Position numbers and translations under genes: made by a program. A stretch of DNA of 41,955 nt from Clostridiales bacterium 38_11. Its GTDB lineage: Bacteria; Bacillota; Clostridia; Tissierellales; Dethiosulfatibacteraceae. How positions within the stretch are numbered: the first letter of the stretch is position 1; the number at the start of each line of letters is the position of its first letter. The notes under the pieces are model-generated. The model had not been told where the DNA came from. It did not search any database and saw only the letters and a list, made by a program, of their open reading frames with translations. The DNA is taken from contig LGGM01000002.1 of assembly GCA_001509345.1 (NCBI GenBank), positions 1 to 41,955 of the forward strand, read 5' to 3'. Of the stretch, positions 32,072 to 39,342 are shown piece after piece.

Positions 32072-33064
32072 TTACTGTTTATTAAAAATATCCTTCACAA
32101 AATTTCCTGTTTTGTTCGCACTATCTTTGATTTTATCCACAGTTCTATCTATTGTGGCTTTTTTTGAAGCGGTGACAAAAGCCTTTATAATTGACACAGA
32201 ATTTTGCTGGACAATGATACCAAGCATACCACACGACTCTAGTGTCGCAGATCTTTTGATCAATCCTTTGTCTATCTGTGTCAAGCTTGATGAATATTTT
32301 CTAGCTATTATACCCACTCTTAAAGTCAGAAAAGCATTGGCGGATCCCTGTATGATGGAGTTGATAATGAGATTTGTCACTGCTGTCGCACCTGGAACCA
32401 GCGTTCCAAGCGTTCCGCCGATCAATGAATTGATAACCGGTTGCAACTGTTCATCCATGAGTGCTAAATCTTCAATCTCTCTAGCCATCAGTACTGTTGC
32501 CGCCACATTAGCATATAGGTATAAAATTTCTTTTACATTAGGCCTTTGATTGTAGATATGGCTTATTTGCCAAACCATTCTTGATAGATTAGTCAGTACA
32601 AAAAAAGAATCCAATATGCCATTTTGCGATACTGCCGTAGTCAAGAACACTGTGGATGAAGATTCTTTAATAATTTTAAAAGTCTTCTGATTCAAAACTT
32701 CGTGTGCGGCCTCTATCTGAGGAAGTAATGCTAAGTTTTCATCAAAAGTAAAATTTGCTTCTCTTATGTAGCTGTTTCTCATTAGCCTTTTCTTCAATGC
32801 ATTCAGGTATTTAACATATGTTTCTGAATTGGTTTCATCCGGCAATTCCAAAGGCTTTCTAAGCTTTAAGAAGCCAAATAATGGGACCAGAAATATAACC
32901 GCAAAAAACATAGATAACAATATGGTCACCAGTCTCCCAAATGCAGGATGTATTGTTGATGCAGCTATAAATATCTGATTGATCTGGTTTACTACGATCA
33001 AAATCAACAGTAGCAACAGCCCTATTCCAGTCCAGGCTAATGTTTTCTTTAATGCTTTATCCAT
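32072..33064 (-). CDS. DUF697-like membrane protein
   Basis: A 330-aa protein with two N-terminal hydrophobic segments (~12-30 and 42-65). A soluble middle part and a C-terminal region (~190-290) follow, with NVAATVLMAREIEDL, GGTLGTLVPGATAVTNLIINSIIQGSANAFLTLRVG and GMLGIIV, which resembles DUF697/YcjF proteins. The last ~40 residues are Lys-rich. ATG 33064 has GGGAGGTG seven bases upstream. Function unknown. It may be co-transcribed behind the broken EAL gene. Confidence 0.7.
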   Translation of the reverse strand: MDKALKKTLAWTGIGLLLLLILIVVNQINQIFIAASTIHPAFGRLVTILLSMFFAVIFLVPLFGFLKLRKPLELPDETNSETYVKYLNALKKRLMRNSYIREANFTFDENLALLPQIEAAHEVLNQKTFKIIKESSSTVFLTTAVSQNGILDSFFVLTNLSRMVWQISHIYNQRPNVKEILYLYANVAATVLMAREIEDLALMDEQLQPVINSLIGGTLGTLVPGATAVTNLIINSIIQGSANAFLTLRVGIIARKYSSSLTQIDKGLIKRSATLESCGMLGIIVQQNSVSIIKAFVTASKKATIDRTVDKIKDSANKTGNFVKDIFNKQ

Positions 33065-33084
33065 TTTTAACACCTCCCATGCTT

Positions 33085-33570
33085 CTAATGATCGCTATTA
33101 TCTTTCGGATAACCGATGTAAAATCCCTGAAGATAGTCAACCCCCAGATTCTCTAAAAAAGTTAAATCTTTTTCGTTTTCGATAAAGTCACCCAGGGTTT
33201 TTGTTCCTTGGATTTTATAATAGGTAATAATATTTTTTAATACTTTCTCGGTGTCTACTGCTACCAGTGGTTCTTTGAGTAGCAAATAATGATCAATCAT
33301 AACCGTTCTTACTCTCTTCAGACCTAGGTGCGTCAGTCTGTAAGCCAGTAATCCCACCAACTAGTTGATATATTCGACTATTAACTGCTCTGAATCATGC
33401 GTGATTGCAGCCTTCAGATTATCTATGTTGTAATAAATATCCTGCAACATCAGCCATTTTCTTCTATCATCCAGATCATTTACGAGATTGGGATCATTGA
33501 TGAATTGTTTGTCAAAAGTCGTTTGGGTCAACTTGATCAATTTTTTCCTTATCGTTGATTTTATAATCAT
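33085..33570 (-). pseudogene. Remnant of an EAL-domain (cyclic-di-GMP phosphodiesterase-like) gene with an in-frame amber
   Basis: Two open stretches in the same frame, 33364-33570 and 33085-33360, are split by TAG at 33361-33363. The second reads like the end of an EAL domain: RTVMIDHYLL, then GDFIENEKDLTFLENLGVDYLQGFYIGYP, matching the usual EGVE..EQ...L..LG.D..QG...G.P. The general-base E of EGVE is kept in FIEN, but the first half of the domain, with the EAL motif itself, is missing. The first stretch is helical and not recognised. There is no ribosome site before ATG 33568-33570. Suppression of the amber is possible but unlikely. Confidence 0.65.
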
Positions 33571-33583
33571 TACAATTTAATAT
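33555..33583 (+). promoter_or_regulatory. Possible promoter of the 45-codon membrane peptide
   Basis: TTGATT (33555-33560), 17 bases, TAATAT (33578-33583). The ribosome site is 21 bases downstream. Confidence 0.45.
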
Positions 33584-33616
33584 TGAATAGAGTGAAATTT
33601 TAAAGGGAGAAAGTCG

Positions 33617-33754
33617 ATGTTTAAACTAAAAAAACGTTCTATACCCATACTGATTATTATTTGTACCATCTTAATTATATCCTATTTTTTGTTTTTTAAC
33701 ACGGAAAATATTTCAAATGGAAATCAGAAAACCGCTGAGGTAGCGGTTTTCTGA
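33617..33754 (+). CDS. Small single-pass membrane peptide, 45 aa, function unknown
   Basis: This short open frame begins ATG at 33617 with AAAGGGAG seven bases upstream, one of the better ribosome sites in the window. The peptide has a basic start (MFKLKKRS), one hydrophobic helix at residues ~9-27 (IPILIIICTILIISYFLFF) and a short polar tail outside. Its last codons and the TGA are the two arms of a perfect 11-base hairpin that closes the transcript. I do not recognise it. The layout (promoter, ribosome site, helix, terminator) is that of a real gene rather than chance. Confidence 0.6.
   Translation: MFKLKKRSIPILIIICTILIISYFLFFNTENISNGNQKTAEVAVF
33726..33752 (+). terminator. Terminator hairpin shared by the small peptide gene and htpG
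   Basis: AGAAAACCGCT (33726-33736), loop GAGGT, AGCGGTTTTCT (33742-33752). An 11-base perfect stem whose A/T ends give a T tract on either strand, so it can serve the converging htpG as well. Confidence 0.75.
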
Positions 33755-33768
33755 TTATAATACTTTGT

Positions 33769-35649
33769 TTATTGAATGAGTTTCCAAATATCATTGGCAT
33801 ATTCAACAGGATCTCCTATAGATAAGCCTTCTATCAAAAGTGCTTGATTATACAAAATATTTGTCAGCAATTTCAATCTGTCCTTATCATTTTCAAATGC
33901 ATCCTTGAGAGACTCAAATAATACATGATTGATATTTATCTCCAAAACCTTATCAGCTTTGATATCCTGTCCATTAGGCATAGACTTAAGGATTTTTTCC
34001 ATCTCTATAGAAACCTCCCCTTCATTGCTTAGGCATACTGGATGATTCTTCAGTCTTTTGGAAACCTTCACTTCTTTTATCTTGTCTCCCAATACATCCT
34101 TCATGAAACTGAATATTTCCTTATGCTCTACATTCTCATCTTCTTGTTCTTCTTTTTCAGCGTCGCTTTCAATTCCAAGATCTTTATCTGAAATGGATTT
34201 AAATGGTTTATCACGGTAATTGGAGAGTAGTTTAATGGCGAATTCATCTATATCATCTGTAAAATAAAGAATCTCATAGCCCTTTTCACTGACCATTTCT
34301 GACTGTGGCAGCTTATCGATTCTCTGATATGATTCTCCTGCACCGTAATAAATGTACTTCTGATCCTCAGGCATCCTGTCCACATATTCATCAAGCGTTA
34401 CCATCGTTTTCAAGGTTGAAGAGTGAAACATCAGTAAATCCTGCAATAATTCTTTTTCCATTCCGTAATTGTCATATATCCCGAATTTCAGTTGCCTGCC
34501 AAAAGATTTATAGAATTTTTCATAATTCTCTCTCTCATGCTTCAGCATATTTTGCAATTCGCTTTTAATCTTGACTTTTAAATTCTTTGCTATAAATTTA
34601 AGTTGCCTGTCTTGTTGAAGTATTTCCCGAGAAATATTCAATGACAGATCCTCTGAGTCGACCATACCCTTGACAAAGCTAAAATAATCGGGTAGAAGAT
34701 CTTTGCACTTATTCATAATCAGTATACCGTTCGAGTACAATTCCAGGCCTTTTTCATACTCTTTTGTGTAGTAGTCAAATGGAATATTTTCTGGTATGTA
34801 AAGGATTGCATTATATCTGATAACACCATCTACACTAACATGAAGATGTTTTAAAGGCTTGTCAAATCCATAATGTTTTTCTGAATAAAAATTTTCGTAA
34901 TCCTCATCTGTCAGTTCGCTTTTGTTTTTTCTCCAGATTGGCACCATGCTGTTGATGGTTCTTTCAATAACAACATCTTCATACTCGTCTTCTGTTCCAT
35001 CCTTCAATTTTGTTTCCTTGACATCCATCTTGATTGGATATCTAATGAAATCAGAATACTTCTTAATGATACCTCTGAGTCTATATTCCTCAAGATAATC
35101 ATCGAATTGGTCATCTTCCGTGTTTTCTTTTATCTTAAGAATGATTTCTGTCCCAACTCCATCTTTCTCGCATTCTTCTACTGTATAGCCTGTAGTTCCT
35201 GAAGACTCCCATTTATGAGCCGAGTCACTACCCAAAGCCTTGGATATGACAGTAACCTTGTCAGCTACCATAAATGCGGAATAGAATCCAACACCAAACT
35301 GTCCGATTATTTCATAACCATCTGTTATATTATTGTCTTTCTTGAAATTTAGTGATCCACTATTTGCTATAACGCCTAAATTGCTCTCGAGCTCTTCTCT
35401 CGTCATTCCTATGCCAGTATCAAATATTTTTAGAATCCTGCTCTCTTTATCCACCTCTATTTTTATGTAATAATTGTTCTTATCAAAAACCATCGACTCA
35501 TCTGTTAACGCCTTGTAATAAATCTTGTCAATCGCATCGCTGGAGTTTGAGATTAATTCTCTCAGGAAAATTTCTCTATGCGTATATATTGAATTAATCA
35601 TGAGGTCCAGCATTCTTTTTGATTCTGCTTTAAATTGTTTTTTTGCCAT
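33769..35649 (-). CDS. htpG: Chaperone HtpG (Hsp90)
   Basis: A 626-aa bacterial Hsp90, full length. The ATP pocket has [31 protein letters not shown] and [17 protein letters not shown]. The middle domain has [13 protein letters not shown] and [19 protein letters not shown] (catalytic Arg). The C-terminal dimer domain ends without an MEEVD tail, as in bacteria. GGGAG lies seven bases before the ATG. It has its own promoter and a CIRCE, so HrcA should control it. Confidence 0.97.
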   Translation of the reverse strand: MAKKQFKAESKRMLDLMINSIYTHREIFLRELISNSSDAIDKIYYKALTDESMVFDKNNYYIKIEVDKESRILKIFDTGIGMTREELESNLGVIANSGSLNFKKDNNITDGYEIIGQFGVGFYSAFMVADKVTVISKALGSDSAHKWESSGTTGYTVEECEKDGVGTEIILKIKENTEDDQFDDYLEEYRLRGIIKKYSDFIRYPIKMDVKETKLKDGTEDEYEDVVIERTINSMVPIWRKNKSELTDEDYENFYSEKHYGFDKPLKHLHVSVDGVIRYNAILYIPENIPFDYYTKEYEKGLELYSNGILIMNKCKDLLPDYFSFVKGMVDSEDLSLNISREILQQDRQLKFIAKNLKVKIKSELQNMLKHERENYEKFYKSFGRQLKFGIYDNYGMEKELLQDLLMFHSSTLKTMVTLDEYVDRMPEDQKYIYYGAGESYQRIDKLPQSEMVSEKGYEILYFTDDIDEFAIKLLSNYRDKPFKSISDKDLGIESDAEKEEQEDENVEHKEIFSFMKDVLGDKIKEVKVSKRLKNHPVCLSNEGEVSIEMEKILKSMPNGQDIKADKVLEININHVLFESLKDAFENDKDRLKLLTNILYNQALLIEGLSIGDPVEYANDIWKLIQ

Positions 35650-35670
35650 TTTAATGTCTCCCTTCTTTAA

Positions 35671-35723
35671 TGGTATAAAATTATTAGCACTCTAAACTTT
35701 AGAGTGCTAATAATTTTATACCA
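35671..35723. repeat. 53-bp perfect palindrome enclosing the htpG CIRCE
   Basis: Two 26-base arms around a single C at 35697. The left arm starts TGGTATAAAATTATTAGC and the right arm ends with its exact complement. The central 27 bases are the CIRCE; the outer arms mirror the promoter -10. In RNA it would also make a strong hairpin after hsp20. Confidence 0.95.
35684..35710 (-). promoter_or_regulatory. CIRCE operator of htpG
   Basis: TTAGCACTC (35684-35692), nine bases, GAGTGCTAA (35702-35710). A perfect match to the HrcA binding site. Confidence 0.97.
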
Positions 35724-35743
35724 TATTGCTTACTCAATGTCAA
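35715..35743 (-). promoter_or_regulatory. Sigma-A promoter of htpG
   Basis: On the minus strand, TTGACA (35738-35743), 17 bases, TATAAA (35715-35720), with TGG before the -10. The -35 lies inside the last codons of hsp20, and the hsp20 stop falls in the spacer. Confidence 0.85.
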
Positions 35744-36173
35744 TCTTGATTGTTCTATCATCTTTGTCTTTCTTTGGAACCTTGATGTTTAAAATGCCCT
35801 TTTCCAGCTTGGCCTTAATGCCATCTGATTTGGCATCCTGTAGGTACAAAACCCTTTCCATTGCTGAGGACCTTATTTCCTTATGTATATAATTCTTTTG
35901 CTCCTCCTCGTTCTTCTCACTTCTTTGTACTGTTATACAGAGCCTACTGTCATCAAGTCTGACATCGATTTCCTCTTTTACAACTCCAGGCAATTCAGCA
36001 TCGACAGAATACTCATTTTCGCTTTCCTGCACATCTACCTTGAAAGTGCCATAAGAGGCATTCTTTCCGGTAAGCCAGGAGTCATTAAAAAAGTCATCAA
36101 GCACATCATAGAAGTTTTCAAAACCTCTTGATCTTAAATTGTTTCTCTTGTTGAAAGGTACTAACCCAGCCAT
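35730..36173 (-). CDS. Small heat shock protein (Hsp20/alpha-crystallin)
   Basis: A 147-aa holdase. The N-terminal part is short with FDVLDDFFND. The alpha-crystallin domain (~40-145) has YSVDAELPGVVKEEIDVRLDDSRLCI, a loop (EEEQKNYIHKEI) and the closing LEKGILNIKVPKK with the conserved GILNIKVPK. There is no long I-x-I tail; it ends TIKIDIE. ATG 36173 has AAAGGAG nine bases upstream. It lies just upstream of htpG, each with its own CIRCE. Confidence 0.93.
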   Translation of the reverse strand: MAGLVPFNKRNNLRSRGFENFYDVLDDFFNDSWLTGKNASYGTFKVDVQESENEYSVDAELPGVVKEEIDVRLDDSRLCITVQRSEKNEEEQKNYIHKEIRSSAMERVLYLQDAKSDGIKAKLEKGILNIKVPKKDKDDRTIKIDIE

Positions 36174-36198
36174 GTTCAACAACTCCTTTCTGAATTTA

Positions 36199-36225
36199 TT
36201 AGCACTCTCTTACTTCGAGTGCTAA
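36199..36225 (-). promoter_or_regulatory. CIRCE operator of hsp20
   Basis: TTAGCACTC (36199-36207), nine bases, GAGTGCTAA (36217-36225). Perfect HrcA site placed just after the promoter -10. Confidence 0.97.
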
Positions 36226-36229
36226 TTTT

Positions 36230-36258
36230 TATATATCACTTTTTGTTTTTTTTGTCAA
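36230..36258 (-). promoter_or_regulatory. Sigma-A promoter of hsp20
   Basis: On the minus strand, TTGACA (36253-36258), 17 bases, TATATA (36230-36235). The CIRCE follows at the start site. Confidence 0.88.
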
Positions 36259-36309
36259 TACTTTTTAGCAAAAAATCTGGATTCTTTAGCTATATTTTTT
36301 AGATTTTTG

Positions 36310-36318
36310 TGTTACAAT
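36310..36318 (+). promoter_or_regulatory. Extended -10 promoter of dinB
   Basis: TGTTACAAT, with no good -35. I see no LexA box (GAAC-N4-GTTC) between here and hsp20. Confidence 0.4.
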
Positions 36319-36354
36319 ATGTCATATATAAAAAACGGATTGGTGGAGCGCGAA

Positions 36355-37407
36355 ATGGCTGAAAGAAAAATTCTACATGTTGACTTGGATGCTTTTTTTG
36401 CTTCGGTCGAGCAGTTGGACGATCCATCTTTTAAAGGCAAACCTATCATTGTCGGAAGCTCATCTAAAAGAGGCGTGGTGGCAACTTGCAGCTACGAAGC
36501 CAGAAAATATGGTGTTCATAGTGCCATGAGCGGTTTGATAGCAAAAAAACTGTGTCCAAATGGTATATTCGTAAAGCCTAGAATGGACCGATATGTCGAG
36601 ATATCTAAGGAAGTTTTCAGAATTTTACATGAGGTGACCGAACATATAGAGAGAGTTTCTATTGATGAAGCCTATCTGGATGTAACTTATTCAGATCGTT
36701 CGCCTTGTATAATAGCCTCCTGGATAAACGCATCTGTCAAGAAAAGGATTGGCATCACCATTTCAGTAGGTATATCCTATAACAAGTTTTTGGCTAAGCT
36801 TGCTTCCGATTGGAACAAACCAGATGGAATCTTTGAAATCCTACCAAATGATGTCCCTAACATTTTAAAACCTCTCAACATTACTAAAGTCCATGGACTT
36901 GGGAAAAAAACTGCAGTGAGGCTCAATAGTATCGGTATATTCACTATCAGTGATTTACTGCAATGCGACCGTCAAACCCTCTCATACTTTTTAGGTAAGC
37001 TGCGTTCCGATGAAATCTACAACAGAATAAGAGGAATAGATAATAGACCTTTGAACTTAAAAACTTCCAGAAAATCCTATGGAAGAGAAACTACTTTTGA
37101 AGAAGACATCCGAAGCAAGCCCATCATCAAAGAAGTTTTATTGCAATACCTCTTTGAACTTGCCTTCAAACTTGTAAAAACCAACAAATCCGCAAAAACA
37201 GTAACTATAAAAATAAAATTTGAAGACTTCAGCCAAATCACTAGAAGTCACAGTCTACTGTCCTATACCAACAATTTACAAATTTTGGAAGAAGCGATGA
37301 TTCACTTGGTGGACAACCTGACCATTAACAAAAAAATAAGACTGGTTGGCATATCATTGTCAAATATTGTTGATCATAAGAATTACCAGTTATCAATGTT
37401 CGACTGA
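36355..37407 (+). CDS. dinB: DNA polymerase IV (Y family)
   Basis: A 350-aa translesion polymerase. The palm has ILHVDLDAFFASVEQ (metal Asp), GVVATCSYEARKYGVHSAM and the catalytic SIDEAYLDVT (Asp-Glu). ISVGISYNKFLAKLASDWNKPDG, KVHGLGKKTAVRL (HhH) and a little-finger domain with YGRETTFEEDI follow. It ends YQLSMFD, a good beta-clamp-binding motif (QLSMF). I chose ATG 36355 because GGAG lies seven bases upstream and the protein then starts MAERKILHVDLD as usual; an upstream ATG would add 16 residues. Confidence 0.95.
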   Translation: MAERKILHVDLDAFFASVEQLDDPSFKGKPIIVGSSSKRGVVATCSYEARKYGVHSAMSGLIAKKLCPNGIFVKPRMDRYVEISKEVFRILHEVTEHIERVSIDEAYLDVTYSDRSPCIIASWINASVKKRIGITISVGISYNKFLAKLASDWNKPDGIFEILPNDVPNILKPLNITKVHGLGKKTAVRLNSIGIFTISDLLQCDRQTLSYFLGKLRSDEIYNRIRGIDNRPLNLKTSRKSYGRETTFEEDIRSKPIIKEVLLQYLFELAFKLVKTNKSAKTVTIKIKFEDFSQITRSHSLLSYTNNLQILEEAMIHLVDNLTINKKIRLVGISLSNIVDHKNYQLSMFD

Positions 37408-37418
37408 TATGGTATAAT
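37390..37418 (+). promoter_or_regulatory. Promoter of the baeRF-type gene
   Basis: TTATCA (37390-37395), 17 bases, TATAAT (37413-37418) with TGG before it (extended -10). It overlaps the end of dinB. Confidence 0.65.
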
Positions 37419-37450
37419 TAATTAAATAGAATCGAGAGGAGGTTTAATTG

Positions 37451-38593
37451 ATGAACCATTTAACTAAAGAAAACGTTCATAAACTAATAGACAAAACTCT
37501 CACACCTTGCATCTCAATTTATCTGCCTACAGAAAAGGCAGGAAAGGATGTCATGAAAGGTAAAATCCTCTTAAAGAACCTGTTGAGGGATGCTGAAAAC
37601 TTTCATAAAGAACAAGGAAAACAGGAAACAGAAATTAAAAGCATCCTGAAGCCCGCTTACGAGTTGGTAGAGGACACTCTTTTCTGGCAAAGTTGTGATG
37701 AGGGTCTAGCATTATTTATCTCTGAGGATACATTTGAATACTATAAGATGCCGATAAAATTCCAAGAAAAGGTGACAGTTGCAGATAATTTTCAAATAAT
37801 TCCGTTATTATCTGTACTTACCAACAATAAAGATTTCTATATCCTTTCTCTAAGCCAAAAAAAAATTCGCCTATTCCAGGCCAATAGCTTTGACATTGAG
37901 GAGATCGATCTGAAAGATTTACCCACTAATCTTGAGGACTCACTTATGATTGATGATTCGGAAAGACAGCTTCAATCTCATGCAGGAAGTTCAAATTCCT
38001 CTCAACCAGTTTTTCATGGACATGGAGGTGGCTCTGAGGATAATAAGAATAATATTATTCGATTCATGCAAAAAATCGGTGACGATATATCAAATTACAT
38101 GCCCTACAAAGATATACCACTAATAACAGCTGGAGTGGAATATATCAATTCCATTTACAGAGAAACCAATAAATATCCTTATTTGTTAAAAGATACAATA
38201 GAAGGAAGCCCTGACAATGTGAAACCGAAAGATCTTAGAGATAAGGCTCAGCAAATTGTTGACGCTTACTATAAAAAAACGATTCAAAACATAACTGACA
38301 AATTCAATGATATCAAAGATAAAGGTAATGGCTCAGAGATTGTTTCCGATATCATAGCTGCTTCATATAACGGTCAAATCAGCGATCTGGTTCTTTCATC
38401 GGATGCGGAGTCCTGGGGCTTGTTTGACAACAATACGCAAATAACAAACTTTATGGAAAAGCATCTACCGGAAAGCCAAGATATGTTAAACATCGCTGCT
38501 ATCAATACATTAAAAAGCAGTGGTAACGTTTATGTACTTCCAAAAGAAGATCTGCCTGATTCTCATTCCCAATTTGCACTCTTCAGATACTAA
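37451..38593 (+). CDS. Bacterial archaeo-eukaryotic release-factor-like (baeRF) domain protein
   Basis: A 380-aa cytosolic protein. The start HLTKENVHKLIDKTLTPCISIYLPTEKAGKD and the middle PLLSVLTNNKDFYILSLSQKKIRLFQAN are typical of the baeRF family, bacterial relatives of eRF1/Pelota. A Ser/His/Gly-rich loop (~178-200, FHGHGGGSEDN) sits where eRF1 has its GGQ loop but has no GGQ. The C-terminal part has LITAGVEYINSIYRETNKYPYLL and SDAESWGLFD. The family is thought to act on ribosomes or stress responses, but no clear function is known to me. AGGAGG lies eight bases before ATG 37451. Confidence 0.75.
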   Translation: MNHLTKENVHKLIDKTLTPCISIYLPTEKAGKDVMKGKILLKNLLRDAENFHKEQGKQETEIKSILKPAYELVEDTLFWQSCDEGLALFISEDTFEYYKMPIKFQEKVTVADNFQIIPLLSVLTNNKDFYILSLSQKKIRLFQANSFDIEEIDLKDLPTNLEDSLMIDDSERQLQSHAGSSNSSQPVFHGHGGGSEDNKNNIIRFMQKIGDDISNYMPYKDIPLITAGVEYINSIYRETNKYPYLLKDTIEGSPDNVKPKDLRDKAQQIVDAYYKKTIQNITDKFNDIKDKGNGSEIVSDIIAASYNGQISDLVLSSDAESWGLFDNNTQITNFMEKHLPESQDMLNIAAINTLKSSGNVYVLPKEDLPDSHSQFALFRY

Positions 38594-38626
38594 ATCGTCT
38601 TTAAATAATCTGATTGAATAACAAAT

Positions 38627-38656
38627 AGAGTAGGGGTATTTTCACCCCTACTCTTT
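38627..38656 (+). terminator. Terminator after the baeRF-type gene
   Basis: AGAGTAGGGGT (38627-38637), loop ATTTTC, ACCCCTACTCT (38644-38654). An 11-base perfect stem with a short T run only. Confidence 0.7.
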
Positions 38657-38720
38657 CAATAAAAACCATTATATTTTATGACATATCTCTAATAATTGCA
38701 TACTTTCAAAATAAACGCCT

Positions 38721-38996
38721 TTATTTCTTGAGTATTTTTCGCGCCATTTCAAGCAAATCCTCACTGACTTCATTGATGATGCGCACCTCTTGGACCCAAG
38801 GAAAGTTTTTCTTTAATTCATCTTCAATCAAAACTTTTGTGGTCAAATCTGCGCTGGGACATCCACTGCAAGCGCCGATAAGTTTAACGCTTACAATTCC
38901 ATCAACGACATCTACAACTTGTACATCTCCATCATGCGATTGAAGTCTGGGTCTTATTTTTTGGTCTATAATATTCTTTAATATGTCCATTTTCAT
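38721..38996 (-). CDS. NifU-like C-terminal domain protein (Fe-S scaffold)
   Basis: A 91-aa NfuA/NifU C-terminal-type protein. It carries the IRPRLQSHDGDVQVVDVVDG start and the Fe-S ligands CSGCPSADLTT, C-x2-C, which bind a cluster at the dimer interface. It may deliver [4Fe-4S] clusters. AAGGGA precedes the ATG. It lies three bases after the stop of the remnant's C-terminal frame and is read from the remnant's promoter. Confidence 0.92.
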   Translation of the reverse strand: MKMDILKNIIDQKIRPRLQSHDGDVQVVDVVDGIVSVKLIGACSGCPSADLTTKVLIEDELKKNFPWVQEVRIINEVSEDLLEMARKILKK

Positions 38997-39219
38997 TTAT
39001 TTATCCCTTTCTTTCTGAATCTTTGCGATATTTTTGGCCATCTCTTTTTTGTGCTCCAGATTGCCTTGACGCCAGTTCATAAGTCATGGCTACAGAATTG
39101 ATAGATGGTCGGATGATTGGGTGATCCACTGGATTCTCCACCAGTTCTCCAAACATATATACTTTAATGTCGAGTTTTCGCAAGCTCTCGATATAATCTT
39201 GTCTGTTCATTAGTGCCAT
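38997..39219 (-). pseudogene. Internally deleted 4-hydroxybutyryl-CoA dehydratase/HpaB-family gene
   Basis: The frame from ATG 39219 encodes MALMNRQDYIESLRKLDIKV and then VENPVDHPIIRPSINSVAMTYELA, the N-terminus of 4-hydroxybutyryl-CoA dehydratase/vinylacetyl-CoA isomerase (AbfD) type proteins, which are about 490 aa. After ~52 residues the frame runs into an unrelated tail and stops at 39001. Shifted by +2, the same DNA reads GNLEHKKEMAKNIAKIQKER and stops TAA at 38997-38999, which resembles the C-terminus of that family. So the centre, with all Fe-S and FAD ligands, is gone. AGGAGG and a promoter are intact. It cannot be an active enzyme. Confidence 0.8.
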
Positions 39220-39265
39220 ACTAATCTCCTCCTGATTGTAAATATTGTTTTCAATATTTCAATAT

Positions 39266-39294
39266 ATTATACCAACTTTGCACGATTTTGTCTC
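39266..39294 (-). promoter_or_regulatory. Promoter of the abfD remnant and NifU-like gene
   Basis: On the minus strand, GAGACA (39289-39294), 17 bases, TATAAT (39266-39271) with TGG before it (extended -10). Confidence 0.65.
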
Positions 39295-39342
39295 CATTGC
39301 TTTTCTATTGTTGGTTGTTATTCTACATCAATCTTTCGATAA

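Noticed and set aside
36259-36354. LexA/SOS box before dinB
   Set aside because: No GAAC-N4-GTTC or CGAAC-type palindrome was found in the interval.
38644-38720. A further small gene between the baeRF-type and NifU-like genes
   Set aside because: Only a terminator and AT-rich spacer are seen; no open frame with a ribosome site.
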